Shown here: piece by piece, positions 7,454 to 16,338 of the stretch
How positions within the stretch are numbered: position 1 is the stretch's first letter
How the letters are laid out: every line of letters begins with the position of its first letter
NCBI GenBank assembly: GCA_016929055.1
Contig: JAFGJN010000057.1
Span: 1-43,397, forward strand
DNA length: 43,397 nt
DNA from: Candidatus Zhuqueibacterota bacterium
Lineage (GTDB): Bacteria; Zhuqueibacterota; Zhuqueibacteria; Residuimicrobiales; Oceaniaggregativiventaceae
Reading direction: 5' to 3'
The notes under the pieces: model-generated
The model's database searches: none
What the model saw: only the letters and a program-made list of their open reading frames with translations
Told to the model about the DNA's origin: nothing
Position numbers and translations under genes: made by a program

Positions 7454-8977
7454 ATGATCCTCCATCACGAATTCATCAAGACAGCGAAAAAGTTCAAGAG
7501 CAAAGTCGCCATTAATGACCGTTCCACCAATCGCCAGGTCTCTTTTGAACGGGCTTTGCTGGCCAGCCTGATTCTGGCCAAGCGCTTTAAAAAATACAAA
7601 GAAGGATTCATCGGCGTCATGATCCCCACCTCCGCCGGCGCCATGTTGACCACGATGGGGGTGGTGATGGCCGGCAAAACGCCGGTGATGATCAACTATT
7701 CCACCGGTGCAGCGGAAAATGCCGAATACGCCCAGGCGAAATGCGGGTTTAAAACCATCATCACCTCACGAGCCTTGCTGGAAAAAATCCGCTGCCGACT
7801 GGTCCCAGGCATGATCTTTATCGAGGATATCATGGAAAGCCTGAAACCAGCGGAAAAGCTGCGGGCCGCTCTGCTTTCGAAATATCCGGTTTCCTGGATC
7901 ATCCGCACGCTCCCGCCCAGCCATGCGGATGACAATGTGGTGATTCTCTTTACCAGCGGCAGTGAAAAGGAACCCAAAGCCGTACAGCTGACCCAGCGCA
8001 ACCTGAGTTCCAATTTGCTGGACATTACCCGTGTCTATCAATTCGATGCCAATGATATTTTTATGTGCGTCCTGCCCTTGTTTCACGTCTTTGGCTACCA
8101 TGCCAATTTCTGGCTGCCGCTGGTTACCGGCATGTGTGCCGTGACCAACGCCAATCCCCTGGAGTTTAAAAAAATCCCCCAGATCATTCGCGAAGAAAAG
8201 GCAACCATCATCGCCGGCACGCCGAGCTTTTTCGCCGGATATCTGCGCGAAGCGCAACCCGGTGATTTTAACACCATGCGGATCATGTTGGCGGGAGCGG
8301 ACAAAACACCGGCCTGGCTGCGCGATGGTTATAAACGCGAACACGATATCGATCTTCTCGAAGCCTATGGAACCACCGAAACGAGTCCGGGTATCAGCGT
8401 CAACACACTCGAGTTCAATCGTCCGGGCAGCATCGGCAAAGTTCTGCCCAGCGCACAGGTCAAAATCGTGGATCTCAACAGCGATGCGGAACTGCCGGTG
8501 GGAGAGGAAGGCAAAATTCTGGTCAAAGGCGATTTGGTGATGAAAGGTTATCTTGACGACCTCGAAGAGACCTCGCTGCGCATTCGAGACGGCTGGTACG
8601 ACACCGGCGACATGGGATATTTCGATGCCGAGGGCTATCTCTATCACAGCGGCCGGCTGAAACGGTTTGTAAAAATCGCCGGGGAAATGGTATCGCTGGT
8701 GCGCACCGAGAGCGTTCTTGAAAAAGTGCTGCCACCCGGTGTGGAGTGTTGTGTGGTGGAGGTTCCGGATTCACGCAAGGGCGCTCGAATCATCGCCGCC
8801 GTTACCAAACCGGTAAAAGAACGAGAGGTGGTCAAAAAAATCAGCCAGGAGTTGCCGTCGATCGCTCTGCCGAAACAGTTTGTCGTTCTGCCCGAATTTC
8901 CCAAGATGGGCAGCGGCAAAATCAATTTTCGGTCCGTAACCGAACAGGTACGCGAAAAAATCGATTCTCAGAGCTAA
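7454..8977 (+). CDS. acyl-[acyl-carrier-protein] synthetase / AMP-dependent ligase (Aas C-terminal-type)
   Basis: The 507-residue protein is an adenylate-forming enzyme. It has the ATP/AMP P-loop VILFTSGSEKEPKAV near residue 165, the YGTTETSP motif near residue 304, WYDTGDMGYFD, and GRLKRFVKIAGEMVSL. It closes with the catalytic Lys segment PKMGSGKINF. MINYSTGAAE, FVKIAGEMVSL and overall organisation match the acyl-ACP synthetase half of E. coli Aas (from recall) rather than generic acyl-CoA synthetases. The N-terminal acyltransferase domain of Aas is absent. The protein would activate free fatty acids by adenylation and load them onto ACP for membrane-lipid recycling. ATG 7454 follows CAGGAGA. 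It ends in a 3-bp overlap with the convergent yciH gene. An acyl carrier protein gene lies about 10 kb away. Confidence 0.85.
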   Translation: MILHHEFIKTAKKFKSKVAINDRSTNRQVSFERALLASLILAKRFKKYKEGFIGVMIPTSAGAMLTTMGVVMAGKTPVMINYSTGAAENAEYAQAKCGFKTIITSRALLEKIRCRLVPGMIFIEDIMESLKPAEKLRAALLSKYPVSWIIRTLPPSHADDNVVILFTSGSEKEPKAVQLTQRNLSSNLLDITRVYQFDANDIFMCVLPLFHVFGYHANFWLPLVTGMCAVTNANPLEFKKIPQIIREEKATIIAGTPSFFAGYLREAQPGDFNTMRIMLAGADKTPAWLRDGYKREHDIDLLEAYGTTETSPGISVNTLEFNRPGSIGKVLPSAQVKIVDLNSDAELPVGEEGKILVKGDLVMKGYLDDLEETSLRIRDGWYDTGDMGYFDAEGYLYHSGRLKRFVKIAGEMVSLVRTESVLEKVLPPGVECCVVEVPDSRKGARIIAAVTKPVKEREVVKKISQELPSIALPKQFVVLPEFPKMGSGKINFRSVTEQVREKIDSQS

Positions 8978-9339
8978 CCGCCGGAGCGTTTGACATAAAA
9001 ACCCCGCTCCGTCAATTCTCTGAGCAATCTGTCGCGATGGTCACCCTGAATCTCGATGACACCGTCTTTTACCGTTCCGCCGCTTCCCAATCGCTGTTTG
9101 AGTTCCTGAGCGAAACGCAAAATCGCATCTTTGTCCAGAGGCAAGCCGGTGATCAGGGTGACACCTTTTCCCTTGCGTCCCTTGGTCTCCCGCGAGACGC
9201 GCACGACGCCATCACCTGGCGGTCCAGATGCCTTGGGCGTGCAACGGCACTGGCGCACCGGACTGCCGCACTCGGGACAGAGTTTGCCGCTTGCCGTCGA
9301 ATAGACCGGTTTGTTTTCGCCCGATCGTTTCACTGTCAC
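8974..9339 (-). CDS. yciH: YciH/SUI1-family translation factor with an N-terminal zinc-ribbon motif
   Basis: The 121-residue protein matches the SUI1/eIF1-like YciH family, with GDGVVRVSRETKGRKGKGV, LITGLPLD, then GSGGTVKDGVIEIQGDHRD and a final GFYVKRSGG. Residues 21-33 hold Cys21, Cys24, Cys31 and Cys33 (CPECGSPVRQCRC), a zinc-binding motif seen in some bacterial and archaeal SUI1 proteins but absent from E. coli YciH. I chose GTG at 9339, which gives a protein beginning (M)TVKRSGENKPVYS. It follows GAGGAGAATATCC, and the longer open frame to 9411 has no family similarity and would overlap the likely transcription start. YciH proteins contact the small ribosomal subunit and affect start-codon fidelity. 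The stop overlaps that of the convergent acyl-ACP synthetase. Confidence 0.9.
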   Translation of the reverse strand: MTVKRSGENKPVYSTASGKLCPECGSPVRQCRCTPKASGPPGDGVVRVSRETKGRKGKGVTLITGLPLDKDAILRFAQELKQRLGSGGTVKDGVIEIQGDHRDRLLRELTERGFYVKRSGG

Positions 9340-9678
9340 GGATATTCTCCTCGATTTGGAACCTGCTTCAATTGCGGCCAACAATCTCTCCCCCCGCGGC
9401 AAGAATAACAAATTTCCTCAACAATCGCAACCCAAAATGAGCTGTCCCGGCCCCGGCTTTTTTGAGTCTGATCGGTGCGTTTTGCCCTCTCTTTCATCGG
9501 CGTCTCTCCGTTCTTGAGAAAAGCCGGCTTTCGCGGCGAAAGGGTTAAAAACAGATTTTCTACAGGTTTGTTGCATATCTTAAATGAACCAACCGAACCG
9601 GCGGATGGTCCGATCTTTCCGCTCTACCAGCTACAAATCCGCCCAACCGTACACCTGGCAAAATCGAGGAATCTGCTG
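9340..9678. other. intergenic region between the divergent yciH and GxGYxYP genes
   Basis: These 339 bases lie between two divergent starts. Apart from the yciH promoter candidate I see no gene, tRNA or clear riboswitch. A GC-rich run (CCCGGCCCCGGC) followed by six T at about 9448-9465 looks terminator-like, but its two half sites leave too small a loop. A plus-strand frame is open from 9475 but lacks coding character before the signal peptide at 9679. Confidence 0.5.
9402..9430 (-). promoter_or_regulatory. sigma70-type promoter candidate for yciH
   Basis: On the minus strand TTGCGA and TATTCT are 17 bases apart. Transcription would start near 9395, about 56 bases before the chosen GTG and inside the longer open frame, which supports the internal start. 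Confidence 0.45.
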
Positions 9679-11736
9679 ATGAAAACGACGATTGCATTGT
9701 TCCTGATCCTACCGACGCTCTTGTTTGCTGCCGAACCGGCCGATCTCAACGGGAAATGGGAAATCTTGCCCGCCAAGAGCATGGAACTGGGCCGGCGAGG
9801 CGACACGATGCTCGAGATACAGGCCATTGACAACCAAATCGCTTTGATCCGAGTCGCATCTGGGCGAAGGAGCTTTGCCGATACGCTAAATGTTGTTCTC
9901 GATGAAACCATTGAAAAAGAGATCACCTCGTATCGGCTTTCCGGGATTTCCTACCTGGGCGTGCGGAAAAAGAAAGGCGATCGCCAGTCATATACAACCC
10001 ACTTTGATCCGGCTCGCTCCTGCCTGACAGTGGTTGAAACCATTCCCGTCCTTCTTTCCCAGGGCAATGGTATCATCACCCAAACCCACACCTATACACT
10101 CAACCATGACCAGACCCTGACGTACCGCGTGACCCGCTCTAGTCGCAGCGGCGGCGAGGATATGATGGTGACGTTCAAACCGGCGGGGAGCAAAAACGCC
10201 TGGTCAATGGAATTGGAGAACGACTGGAGTATCGACGGCAAACTCGATCAGAATGCAGCTCTGATCACGCTGCAAGGCGTGGCCAACCGCAACCGCCCGC
10301 AACTCTATTTCCTCTATCCAGAAAAATGGGACTATAACTTTACTCCCGATGTGATGCAATTCTTGCAGAATGAACACAATTACACCTTCACACCCCTCAA
10401 ATCGCTGCAACAGGCAATCGAAACCTTTCGTAAAGAGATCAAGGGTTATATTGTCTGGGACAAAGAGGTGCGCACATCACTGATCGTGGCGTTTACTCTG
10501 GCAGGGCTGGAAGATGCCATTGTGGTATCGGAAGATCAGATTCCACTGATGGAAAAATTGGCAATCCCCATGATCGAGGATTATCGCAATCGATTCAGCG
10601 GCCAAAATGATTTTCAGATTTACACCTGGGCTAAAGAGGCTTATTGGGATCGTTGTTCCAAAGAGAGCATCGTCTGGCTCGGCGGCGAGCACGGCCGAAT
10701 CATGAAATCCGGCGTGGTCGACTGGGGCATGTATAATCGGGCGTTTTTCCAGGATCTTTCTTGCCATAAAGGCGACAAAGAGGAATACGCTCTGGCGAAC
10801 GAATTGTTGGCGGAATTGCATCCCATGTCCATGGTTTACGGCTGGCATTCGTATAAAAAAGACAGCGAGAGCGAGCACACCACTCTCACGTCGAGTTACG
10901 GCCACCGGATCGATGGATTGCACACCCTGCCCAATATGTCCTTTCTCCATCAGGAACCGGTTAGTCCGGGCTTTGAATTCAAAAACAACCACACCATCAA
11001 ACCCGGAAAAACCTACAAACCCGAGAAAAAAGTCTATATCGCCTGCATTCAGACCGACTGTCTGGGCCTGGGCGCCTGGACGCAGCCCGGGCGCGGAAAA
11101 ATCCCCTATGCCTGGGAAGTGACCATGAACTGGAAATGGATGGCGCCTGCCATGCTCGAATTCTTTTACACTCAGGCGACGCCGAACGATTATTTTATCG
11201 GATCATTGGGGGGGCCGGGCTATATGTATCCCCGTGCCATTCCGCGCGAGATGCTGCCACAGATGGTCAGCAAAGCCTATGAACTGATGCAGGATCTCGA
11301 TCTCAACTATTTCGAAATTATGGATCACGCCCGCCTGGAGCAAAAAGAATTCAATAACAATCTGCCTCTGGACGTTATCGAGACCTTTTTCGAGTACATG
11401 CCCGATGCGATCGGTTTCGGCAACGGCTATGGTCCGTCGCACACTTTTTACAGCGATGGCAAGCGCACGCTGATTTCTTTTGATTATTACCTGTCCCAGG
11501 ATCGATCCGAAGCGGACGCCGTGGCCGATCTGAACGAATTGATGACGCTGAATCCGCAGCGCCCCTATTTTTTATTGATGCACGTGCGCCAATGGAGCAA
11601 CATCGATCGCGTCAAGAGCATTCTCGACAAACTCGGACCGGACGTCGAGGTCGTGCCGCTGGATCTTTTTACTCAAATGGCCAATAATCAGCCGACCTTT
11701 AAAATCTGGCACCTGGAAAGCGACGAAACCGAATAA
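9679..11736 (+). CDS. secreted GxGYxYP-family putative glycoside hydrolase
   Basis: The 685-residue protein begins with the signal peptide MKTTIALFLILPTLLFAAEP. Residues about 20-170 form an N-terminal beta domain. From about residue 195 the GxGYxYP region starts with ALITLQGVANRNRPQLYFL. The diagnostic motif GGPGYMYPRA lies at about residues 510-520, and EHTTLTSSYGHRIDGL and the C-terminal FLLMHVRQW are also characteristic. The GxGYxYP family (PF14323) is a putative glycoside hydrolase group of unknown substrate, common in FCB bacteria. I chose ATG 9679 because it follows TCGAGGA at 8 bases and opens a clean signal peptide. The upstream open frame is not supported. A perfect 29-base palindrome follows the stop. 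No transporter or regulator for a polysaccharide locus is adjacent, so it is an orphan enzyme. Confidence 0.85.
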   Translation: MKTTIALFLILPTLLFAAEPADLNGKWEILPAKSMELGRRGDTMLEIQAIDNQIALIRVASGRRSFADTLNVVLDETIEKEITSYRLSGISYLGVRKKKGDRQSYTTHFDPARSCLTVVETIPVLLSQGNGIITQTHTYTLNHDQTLTYRVTRSSRSGGEDMMVTFKPAGSKNAWSMELENDWSIDGKLDQNAALITLQGVANRNRPQLYFLYPEKWDYNFTPDVMQFLQNEHNYTFTPLKSLQQAIETFRKEIKGYIVWDKEVRTSLIVAFTLAGLEDAIVVSEDQIPLMEKLAIPMIEDYRNRFSGQNDFQIYTWAKEAYWDRCSKESIVWLGGEHGRIMKSGVVDWGMYNRAFFQDLSCHKGDKEEYALANELLAELHPMSMVYGWHSYKKDSESEHTTLTSSYGHRIDGLHTLPNMSFLHQEPVSPGFEFKNNHTIKPGKTYKPEKKVYIACIQTDCLGLGAWTQPGRGKIPYAWEVTMNWKWMAPAMLEFFYTQATPNDYFIGSLGGPGYMYPRAIPREMLPQMVSKAYELMQDLDLNYFEIMDHARLEQKEFNNNLPLDVIETFFEYMPDAIGFGNGYGPSHTFYSDGKRTLISFDYYLSQDRSEADAVADLNELMTLNPQRPYFLLMHVRQWSNIDRVKSILDKLGPDVEVVPLDLFTQMANNQPTFKIWHLESDETE

Positions 11737-11750
11737 GCAGCGGTTCTCTG

Positions 11751-11779
11751 GCGGCTGCTGGCTGGCAGCCAGCAGCCGC
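11751..11779. terminator. bidirectional terminator-like palindrome between convergent genes
   Basis: GCGGCTGCTGGCTG and CAGCCAGCAGCCGC flank a single central G, a perfect 14-bp inverted repeat. It lies between the stop of the GxGYxYP gene (11736) and the stop of the HAD gene (11786). The position between convergent stops and the very stable stem suggest transcription termination for both strands, although T tracts are poor. Confidence 0.7.
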
Positions 11780-11785
11780 TGGCCA

Positions 11786-12535
11786 CTACTTGCGGTTTTG
11801 GTTGGCTAGGGATTCCCAATTTTTGATCTGGTTCAACGCCTGGCGCAGGTTTTCCGCAACGAAATCGGGCTGCTCTGCTTCGCTATAGTGGGATGTGTCC
11901 TGATCGCTCTGGTGGATCAATCCCACACAGGCCAGTCCAGCGCGCCTGGCACCCAGGCAATCCGTTTCATACTTGTTGCCAATATAAGCCGCTTGCTCGG
12001 GTTCGAGATCGAGCACAGCCAGGGCGATGTGGAACATGCGCGGATCGGGTTTGCGAAAACCATAGTCGGAAGAGATCACCACAGCATCAAAAAAGTGGTG
12101 CAAGCGCAGCACCTGCAGTTCCGGCATGCAAAAGAGGCGCTGGGCATCCGAGACTGCTCCCAACCGATACGCTTTTCGGAATTCGCTCAGAGTCCAAAAG
12201 GTATCAGCGAACAGAGCAAATCGCTCACGCGTGAGCGAACGATAGAGCTGGGTCAGCACCATGGCGAGATAGTGGTCGTTGGCCCAGCAGCGCTCGCGCA
12301 AAATGTGAGAAAAAGCTGAAGCAACATCCACCTCGGGATTGGTTTCCCGGCTGCGAGCGAGCTGCTGATTGATCTGGTCAAAATAGAGCTCTTTGAGCTC
12401 CCGCGGAGGAATGGCGACCTGTCGATATTCGAGGAACCGGCTCAACGCCTCAAATCGGTCGTCGCGATGCTCATCAGTGCGGATATCGATGAGCGTACCG
12501 TAAACGTCGAACAAGATTGCTTTCAATGCGGCCAT
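11786..12535 (-). CDS. HAD-superfamily (subfamily IA) phosphatase/hydrolase
   Basis: The 249-residue protein opens with AILFDVYGTLID, HAD motif I, with nucleophile Asp10 and Tyr at the +2 position instead of the usual Asp. That substitution is common in haloacid-dehalogenase-like members and may change phosphatase acid/base chemistry. Motif II is VVISSD, motif III the Lys in GFRKPDPRMF, and motif IV YIGNKYETDCLGARRAG with its Asp. A helical cap fills residues 15-95. ATG 12535 follows GAGAGGATCAT. The gene lies 105 bases downstream of a phosphotransferase on the same strand, so the two may be cotranscribed. A kinase and a phosphatase side by side suggest a small-molecule phosphate cycle, but the substrate is unknown. 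Confidence 0.85.
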   Translation of the reverse strand: MAALKAILFDVYGTLIDIRTDEHRDDRFEALSRFLEYRQVAIPPRELKELYFDQINQQLARSRETNPEVDVASAFSHILRERCWANDHYLAMVLTQLYRSLTRERFALFADTFWTLSEFRKAYRLGAVSDAQRLFCMPELQVLRLHHFFDAVVISSDYGFRKPDPRMFHIALAVLDLEPEQAAYIGNKYETDCLGARRAGLACVGLIHQSDQDTSHYSEAEQPDFVAENLRQALNQIKNWESLANQNRK

Positions 12536-12640
12536 ATGATCCTCTCACAGATTTGCCTCGAACACTCGACTTTGTTAGATAGTGATTCCGTTCGATCGTC
12601 TACAGAAGTTCTGTCATTCAAAACCAAAATTATCCAATTT

Positions 12641-13657
12641 CTACTGCAAACACTTTACCGCTTCTTCGCACAGCCAACGACGGTGGGCCAAAGGCAGCCA
12701 GGTGTTGCGCGCGATTCGCAGTTCGGCCAGGGCCATATAGAATCGGTTGCGCATCGTCAGTTCGTTAAAGAGTGCTTCCGGTTCTCGACTCTCGCGACAA
12801 TACGAGCGAAAAAAATGGGCGATAAACGGTTCGGCGCGATCGGCATGCAAAACCCGAAGTGCGAAATGATGGCGCAGTTCTGCTGCGAGAAATCCGAGGT
12901 CATAGGCCGGATCGGCACGATGCATCCGCTCCAGATCGATGGCCAAGACTCCGTCCAGGATAGGAAAAATAAAATTGGTCGGCGTGACATCGCCATGCAC
13001 CGAAACCTGATGAGGCGCCCACATCTCGGGACGGTTACACCACTTTCCACAGGCCTCGACCAGCGCTGCCAGCCAGCCATTTCCGACAATCGCCGTCTCG
13101 ACATGCTGCTCACCGAGATGAAGTAAATAGCGCCCCATATTGGCAAAGGCGATACGATCTTCGCCCCGGGTTCGATCGTGAAGGGCATAGAGAAATAAAG
13201 CCAGCAATTCGAGCTTTTCTGCCAGACGATCCCCCTGTCCGTCATGAGCCGCCCGTGCGATATAGTAATCGAGATCATGCCCCCAGGCATACTCTTCCAC
13301 CAGGAGGAAATCGAGCCGATCATTTTTATTCAGGGGCCGCACAAATTCCAGAGGCGGCTGATCAAAACCGAGCTGGCGCAGGGAGACGAGATTGGCGAAT
13401 TCGAGGTTGAGTTGTTCCCGGCACTGTCGCGTAGAACGATGCCCGTCTCGACGGCCAAAAAATTTGAGCACCACCGAACATCCCGAAACCTGTTCGTGAC
13501 AGGCATAGGTGGCTTGCAAAGGGCTGAGGATATCGATTCCGATTTCTGGTCGCGATTCACACACACCCAGCTGCGGCAGAACCTGGGCTTGCAGATAGGG
13601 ATAGAGCGGATCAGCACGATCCAGCCAGTGACCATCGACCAGTTGCAAATGCTTCAT
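12641..13657 (-). CDS. APH/choline-kinase-like phosphotransferase
   Basis: The protein is 338 residues from the chosen ATG at 13657, which follows AAAGGCAACC. The open frame extends 58 codons further upstream without coding character. The aminoglycoside-phosphotransferase fold is shown by the catalytic loop VSVHGDVTPTNFIF, with Asp and Asn. The metal-binding VLAIDLERMHRADPAYDLGF corresponds to the D-x-E/DFG-like motif. LLVEEYAWGHDL marks the hinge, and VVLKFFGRR holds the probable ATP-binding Lys. Such proteins phosphorylate small molecules such as aminoglycosides, choline, homoserine or sugars. The sequence gives no reason to call resistance. It precedes the HAD phosphatase by 105 bases on the same strand. 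Confidence 0.8.
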   Translation of the reverse strand: MKHLQLVDGHWLDRADPLYPYLQAQVLPQLGVCESRPEIGIDILSPLQATYACHEQVSGCSVVLKFFGRRDGHRSTRQCREQLNLEFANLVSLRQLGFDQPPLEFVRPLNKNDRLDFLLVEEYAWGHDLDYYIARAAHDGQGDRLAEKLELLALFLYALHDRTRGEDRIAFANMGRYLLHLGEQHVETAIVGNGWLAALVEACGKWCNRPEMWAPHQVSVHGDVTPTNFIFPILDGVLAIDLERMHRADPAYDLGFLAAELRHHFALRVLHADRAEPFIAHFFRSYCRESREPEALFNELTMRNRFYMALAELRIARNTWLPLAHRRWLCEEAVKCLQ

Positions 13658-14265
13658 GGTTGCCTTTCGAATTTTACCAAACGATCGCTGCAGAAAAAAG
13701 AAAAAGCTGCGAAAAACCGTGCTCCAAAAGTCCGTTCCGAGGGTTTTGGAATGGAACGGATCATAAACATCGAGAAAGAACTCTTGCGCATCGATTTTCG
13801 AGGCCAATATCCGTGTCCAGTTGCAAACCATTGGGCTATGTAGGCAAATTTATTTCTGCGGCGAAGGCTGCGAAAGATGGATCAAGTCCGAAATCCGTGA
13901 ATCGAGGACGAAAACGCACCAGATCTGATTGTGCAGCTTTTGGGGGAATCAGTTACAGGCGTCAAAATGAGCAATGGGGGGCAAAAACCGTCGAGTCATG
14001 TATTGAGCAGAGGAAGGGTTTCGATTTAATTCACAGTCCAACGAACAGAGCATCGCGTCGCAAGAGCAATTAACCAATCATCGACCTTCTTAATCCTGGC
14101 ATCGAACAAGGAGCGTTAAAGAGCGGTCTGGCACTTTTTCGATCCCGCATCACATCAGCGCGCCTGGTTCAATGCTTCGCAAATGTCATCCCCGATTCGC
14201 AAGTTTACCAGCCATTCAATAATGGCTCTCACTTTTAAAACACAATCCGGCGACGACTTGTTCCC
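13658..14265. other. 608-base intergenic region with no recognisable gene
   Basis: This is the longest stretch without a supported gene. Plus-strand frames through it (for example 13660-14073) are low-complexity Arg/Ser/Lys-rich translations without a ribosome-binding site. CCGTTCC and GGAACGG (13732-13738 and 13753-13759) can pair, and a second small hairpin lies at 14210-14227. No RNA gene or mobile element is evident. It may hold the promoter of the phosphotransferase-HAD pair or decayed sequence. Confidence 0.5.
14210..14227 (-). terminator. small hairpin downstream of the DUF4954 gene
   Basis: AGCCATT and AATGGCT pair perfectly around CAAT, 38 bases after the DUF4954 stop. There is no T tract, so termination is only a possibility. 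Confidence 0.3.
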
Positions 14266-16251
14266 TCAAGGTGAAAGATTTTTCAGCCTTTCGAGCAGGG
14301 CGTCGGCGCGGGCGGCGATTTCTGTGTTTTCTTTTTTCAGCTGCCAAACGAACGAATTTTCAGCAAACGTTCCACGAACCGCAGTAAAATCCGCGTCGAT
14401 CGTTTCCCGGTTCCCATCCACCCCATATCCGATACGGCTGTTGACGTCGAATTCCTTTTCTGCATCCATGAGAATCATTTTGTTGAGCTTGATCGCCTGG
14501 TCGCGCCACTGCTGGATAAGCTGCTTAACCTGCTCGTTTTCCATCCCGTTCCAGGAGATACCGAGGCGTTTTTCGATCAATGCGACGATCCAGCTCCAAT
14601 TGCTGTTATCGTAAGCGCGATAGAGATCGGCAAATCGATCATCCAGTTTCTCGAGGTCAGTGATTTCGCCCGAGCGAAGCGCAACCAGCAATTCCTGCAT
14701 TCGCGATTGGGGGGCTAACAGCCCACAGATGTCGATCCACTCTTCGAGGTTGGATCCGGTTTCGATGGCCAGTTCGTCGCGCACCGCACGCCAGGAGTCG
14801 TGCGGTGCTGCTTCCAGCTTGACTGCCAGCGCCTGTCCGATCGCCACCTGCACCGCAATTTCATAGTATTTGCGGCAGGTTTTGAGCAGCAGGCGTTTGA
14901 TATGCAAGCCTTTAACCTTGACTATTTCGTGTTCGCGGGGAGTGTTTTGTACCAGCTGGTCGAGCAGGTCGATGCCGCGCAACACTCGACCCATAATATA
15001 GGGATTGAACAAGTCAAAATGGATGCGGTCGTGTTTCTCTGCATCCTTGCGCCGATCGCGCTGTGGCCATTTTGAGCTGTCGCGTTTGGTTCCCACGGTA
15101 AACAGATTCATCGCCGGCGTTATAAAAGTTTTACCGTCCTGCACATCGATATAGGAAAAAGGCAGCTCCGAGGCATCGAAATTGGCCGCATGTTTGCCGA
15201 TCACCGCGGTAAAGGCACCGACCCGGCACGGCCACAAGAGATAGGAACCCGATCCGGTTTTGGCTCCGCGTTCGAGAATACCCTGATGCAGGGGACCGAG
15301 TTTGTACATGTGGTTGCTCTGGTTGCTGTTGCTTCCGGCATTGAAAAAAGAAAACTGGGCCGCGATCAGCAAGGTGGATTTGTGATGGGTGACGGTATAG
15401 GGTCCGGCCAGGACGCTAAGCGCTTCGCCGTGATATCCCTCGCAATTGGCAAAAAAAGCCGAGTGTTCGGCGGAGAACTGCTTGCCCAAACGCACACCCT
15501 GCCCGACAAAGGTGTGGGTCAGCATCACGCCATCGGAAATATGCGATCCGGACTGGACGATAAAATCCCGAGCGATGACGCCGGAGCCGATGCGCACCGG
15601 ATCGGCCTCGACGCTCGCCAGTGTGCCGTTTGCCAACTCGACGGCACCGCGGATTTCGGCAAAGGGTCCCACCCTCACATTTCTCAGCACACCACAGCGC
15701 TCGATACGAGCGCTGCTGCCGATGACACCGCGCGACGACTGCCTTTCCAGGCAATAGTCAGTGATCATTGCCTCGATACATGCCACCATCTCGGAATCAT
15801 GGCGATAGTGAACCAGACAATAGGCAAGCTGAGCCGAAAGGCGATCGAAAATACGCATCGTTCGGCCACCGCCTTCGTTCAGAACATCGATTTCGATGCC
15901 GTTGCCGAATGTGCTATCGCCGACAACAATCAGGCTGTCGACCTTTTGCAGTACCGCCCCGGTCTCGATGGTGTAACGCACCAATTCGCCGACATCGGCG
16001 ATGCGCACATTGTCGGCGATCCGGCAATCCTGAATGGTGCTGTCATAGATACCGCAGGCACGCCGAACACCCGCCTCGACTTCGATATCGGCTGAAAAAT
16101 CGCCGAGTTCAACCGCCCCGTAAAAACGCACGCGCTGAATCCGATGGGGGTTAAAATGATCGACAACGCGCACCGTTTCCCACGCTTCCGCCCAACACCC
16201 CTGATTTTCCAGCTGGGTGATTTCGTCGCTGCAGAGATTGCGAAGGAGCAT
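14266..16251 (-). CDS. DUF4954-type left-handed beta-helix protein
   Basis: The 661-residue protein has a hexapeptide-repeat-like core over about residues 40-340 (GVIGSSARIERCGVLRNVRVGP, ADPVRIGSGVIARDFIVQSG and SHISDGVMLTHTFVGQGVRLG). This is followed by HHKSTLLIAAQFSFFNAGSNSNQSNHMYK and a long helical C-terminus from about residue 400. I recognise the layout as the DUF4954 family, mainly known from FCB bacteria and spirochaetes and without assigned function. Left-handed beta helices of this kind often belong to sugar nucleotidyl- or acyltransferases such as GlmU. The C-terminal helices (residues 560-660) are charged and may form a coiled coil. ATG 16251 follows AAGGAATGAAACG. It lies 87 bases after nagB on the same strand, suggesting an amino-sugar link; that link is inference. 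Confidence 0.7.
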   Translation of the reverse strand: MLLRNLCSDEITQLENQGCWAEAWETVRVVDHFNPHRIQRVRFYGAVELGDFSADIEVEAGVRRACGIYDSTIQDCRIADNVRIADVGELVRYTIETGAVLQKVDSLIVVGDSTFGNGIEIDVLNEGGGRTMRIFDRLSAQLAYCLVHYRHDSEMVACIEAMITDYCLERQSSRGVIGSSARIERCGVLRNVRVGPFAEIRGAVELANGTLASVEADPVRIGSGVIARDFIVQSGSHISDGVMLTHTFVGQGVRLGKQFSAEHSAFFANCEGYHGEALSVLAGPYTVTHHKSTLLIAAQFSFFNAGSNSNQSNHMYKLGPLHQGILERGAKTGSGSYLLWPCRVGAFTAVIGKHAANFDASELPFSYIDVQDGKTFITPAMNLFTVGTKRDSSKWPQRDRRKDAEKHDRIHFDLFNPYIMGRVLRGIDLLDQLVQNTPREHEIVKVKGLHIKRLLLKTCRKYYEIAVQVAIGQALAVKLEAAPHDSWRAVRDELAIETGSNLEEWIDICGLLAPQSRMQELLVALRSGEITDLEKLDDRFADLYRAYDNSNWSWIVALIEKRLGISWNGMENEQVKQLIQQWRDQAIKLNKMILMDAEKEFDVNSRIGYGVDGNRETIDADFTAVRGTFAENSFVWQLKKENTEIAARADALLERLKNLSP

Positions 16252-16338
16252 CGTTTCATTCCTTAATGTTTATCGCTTTTTTTGAGGAGGTCAAGGTCGG
16301 ACGGCAATCCCGAATTTTTGGCCAAACTCTTATCGGCA

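Noticed and set aside
9448-9465. Rho-independent terminator upstream of the GxGYxYP gene
   Set aside because: The GC-rich arms leave only a two-base loop, and no gene on that strand ends there.
12641-13657. Aminoglycoside resistance gene
   Set aside because: The fold is APH-like, but the motifs are shared by choline, homoserine and sugar kinases, and there is no mobile or resistance context.
13660-14073. A 137-codon plus-strand frame in the long intergenic region
   Set aside because: Composition is Lys/Arg/Ser-rich without pattern, there is no Shine-Dalgarno and no recognisable family.
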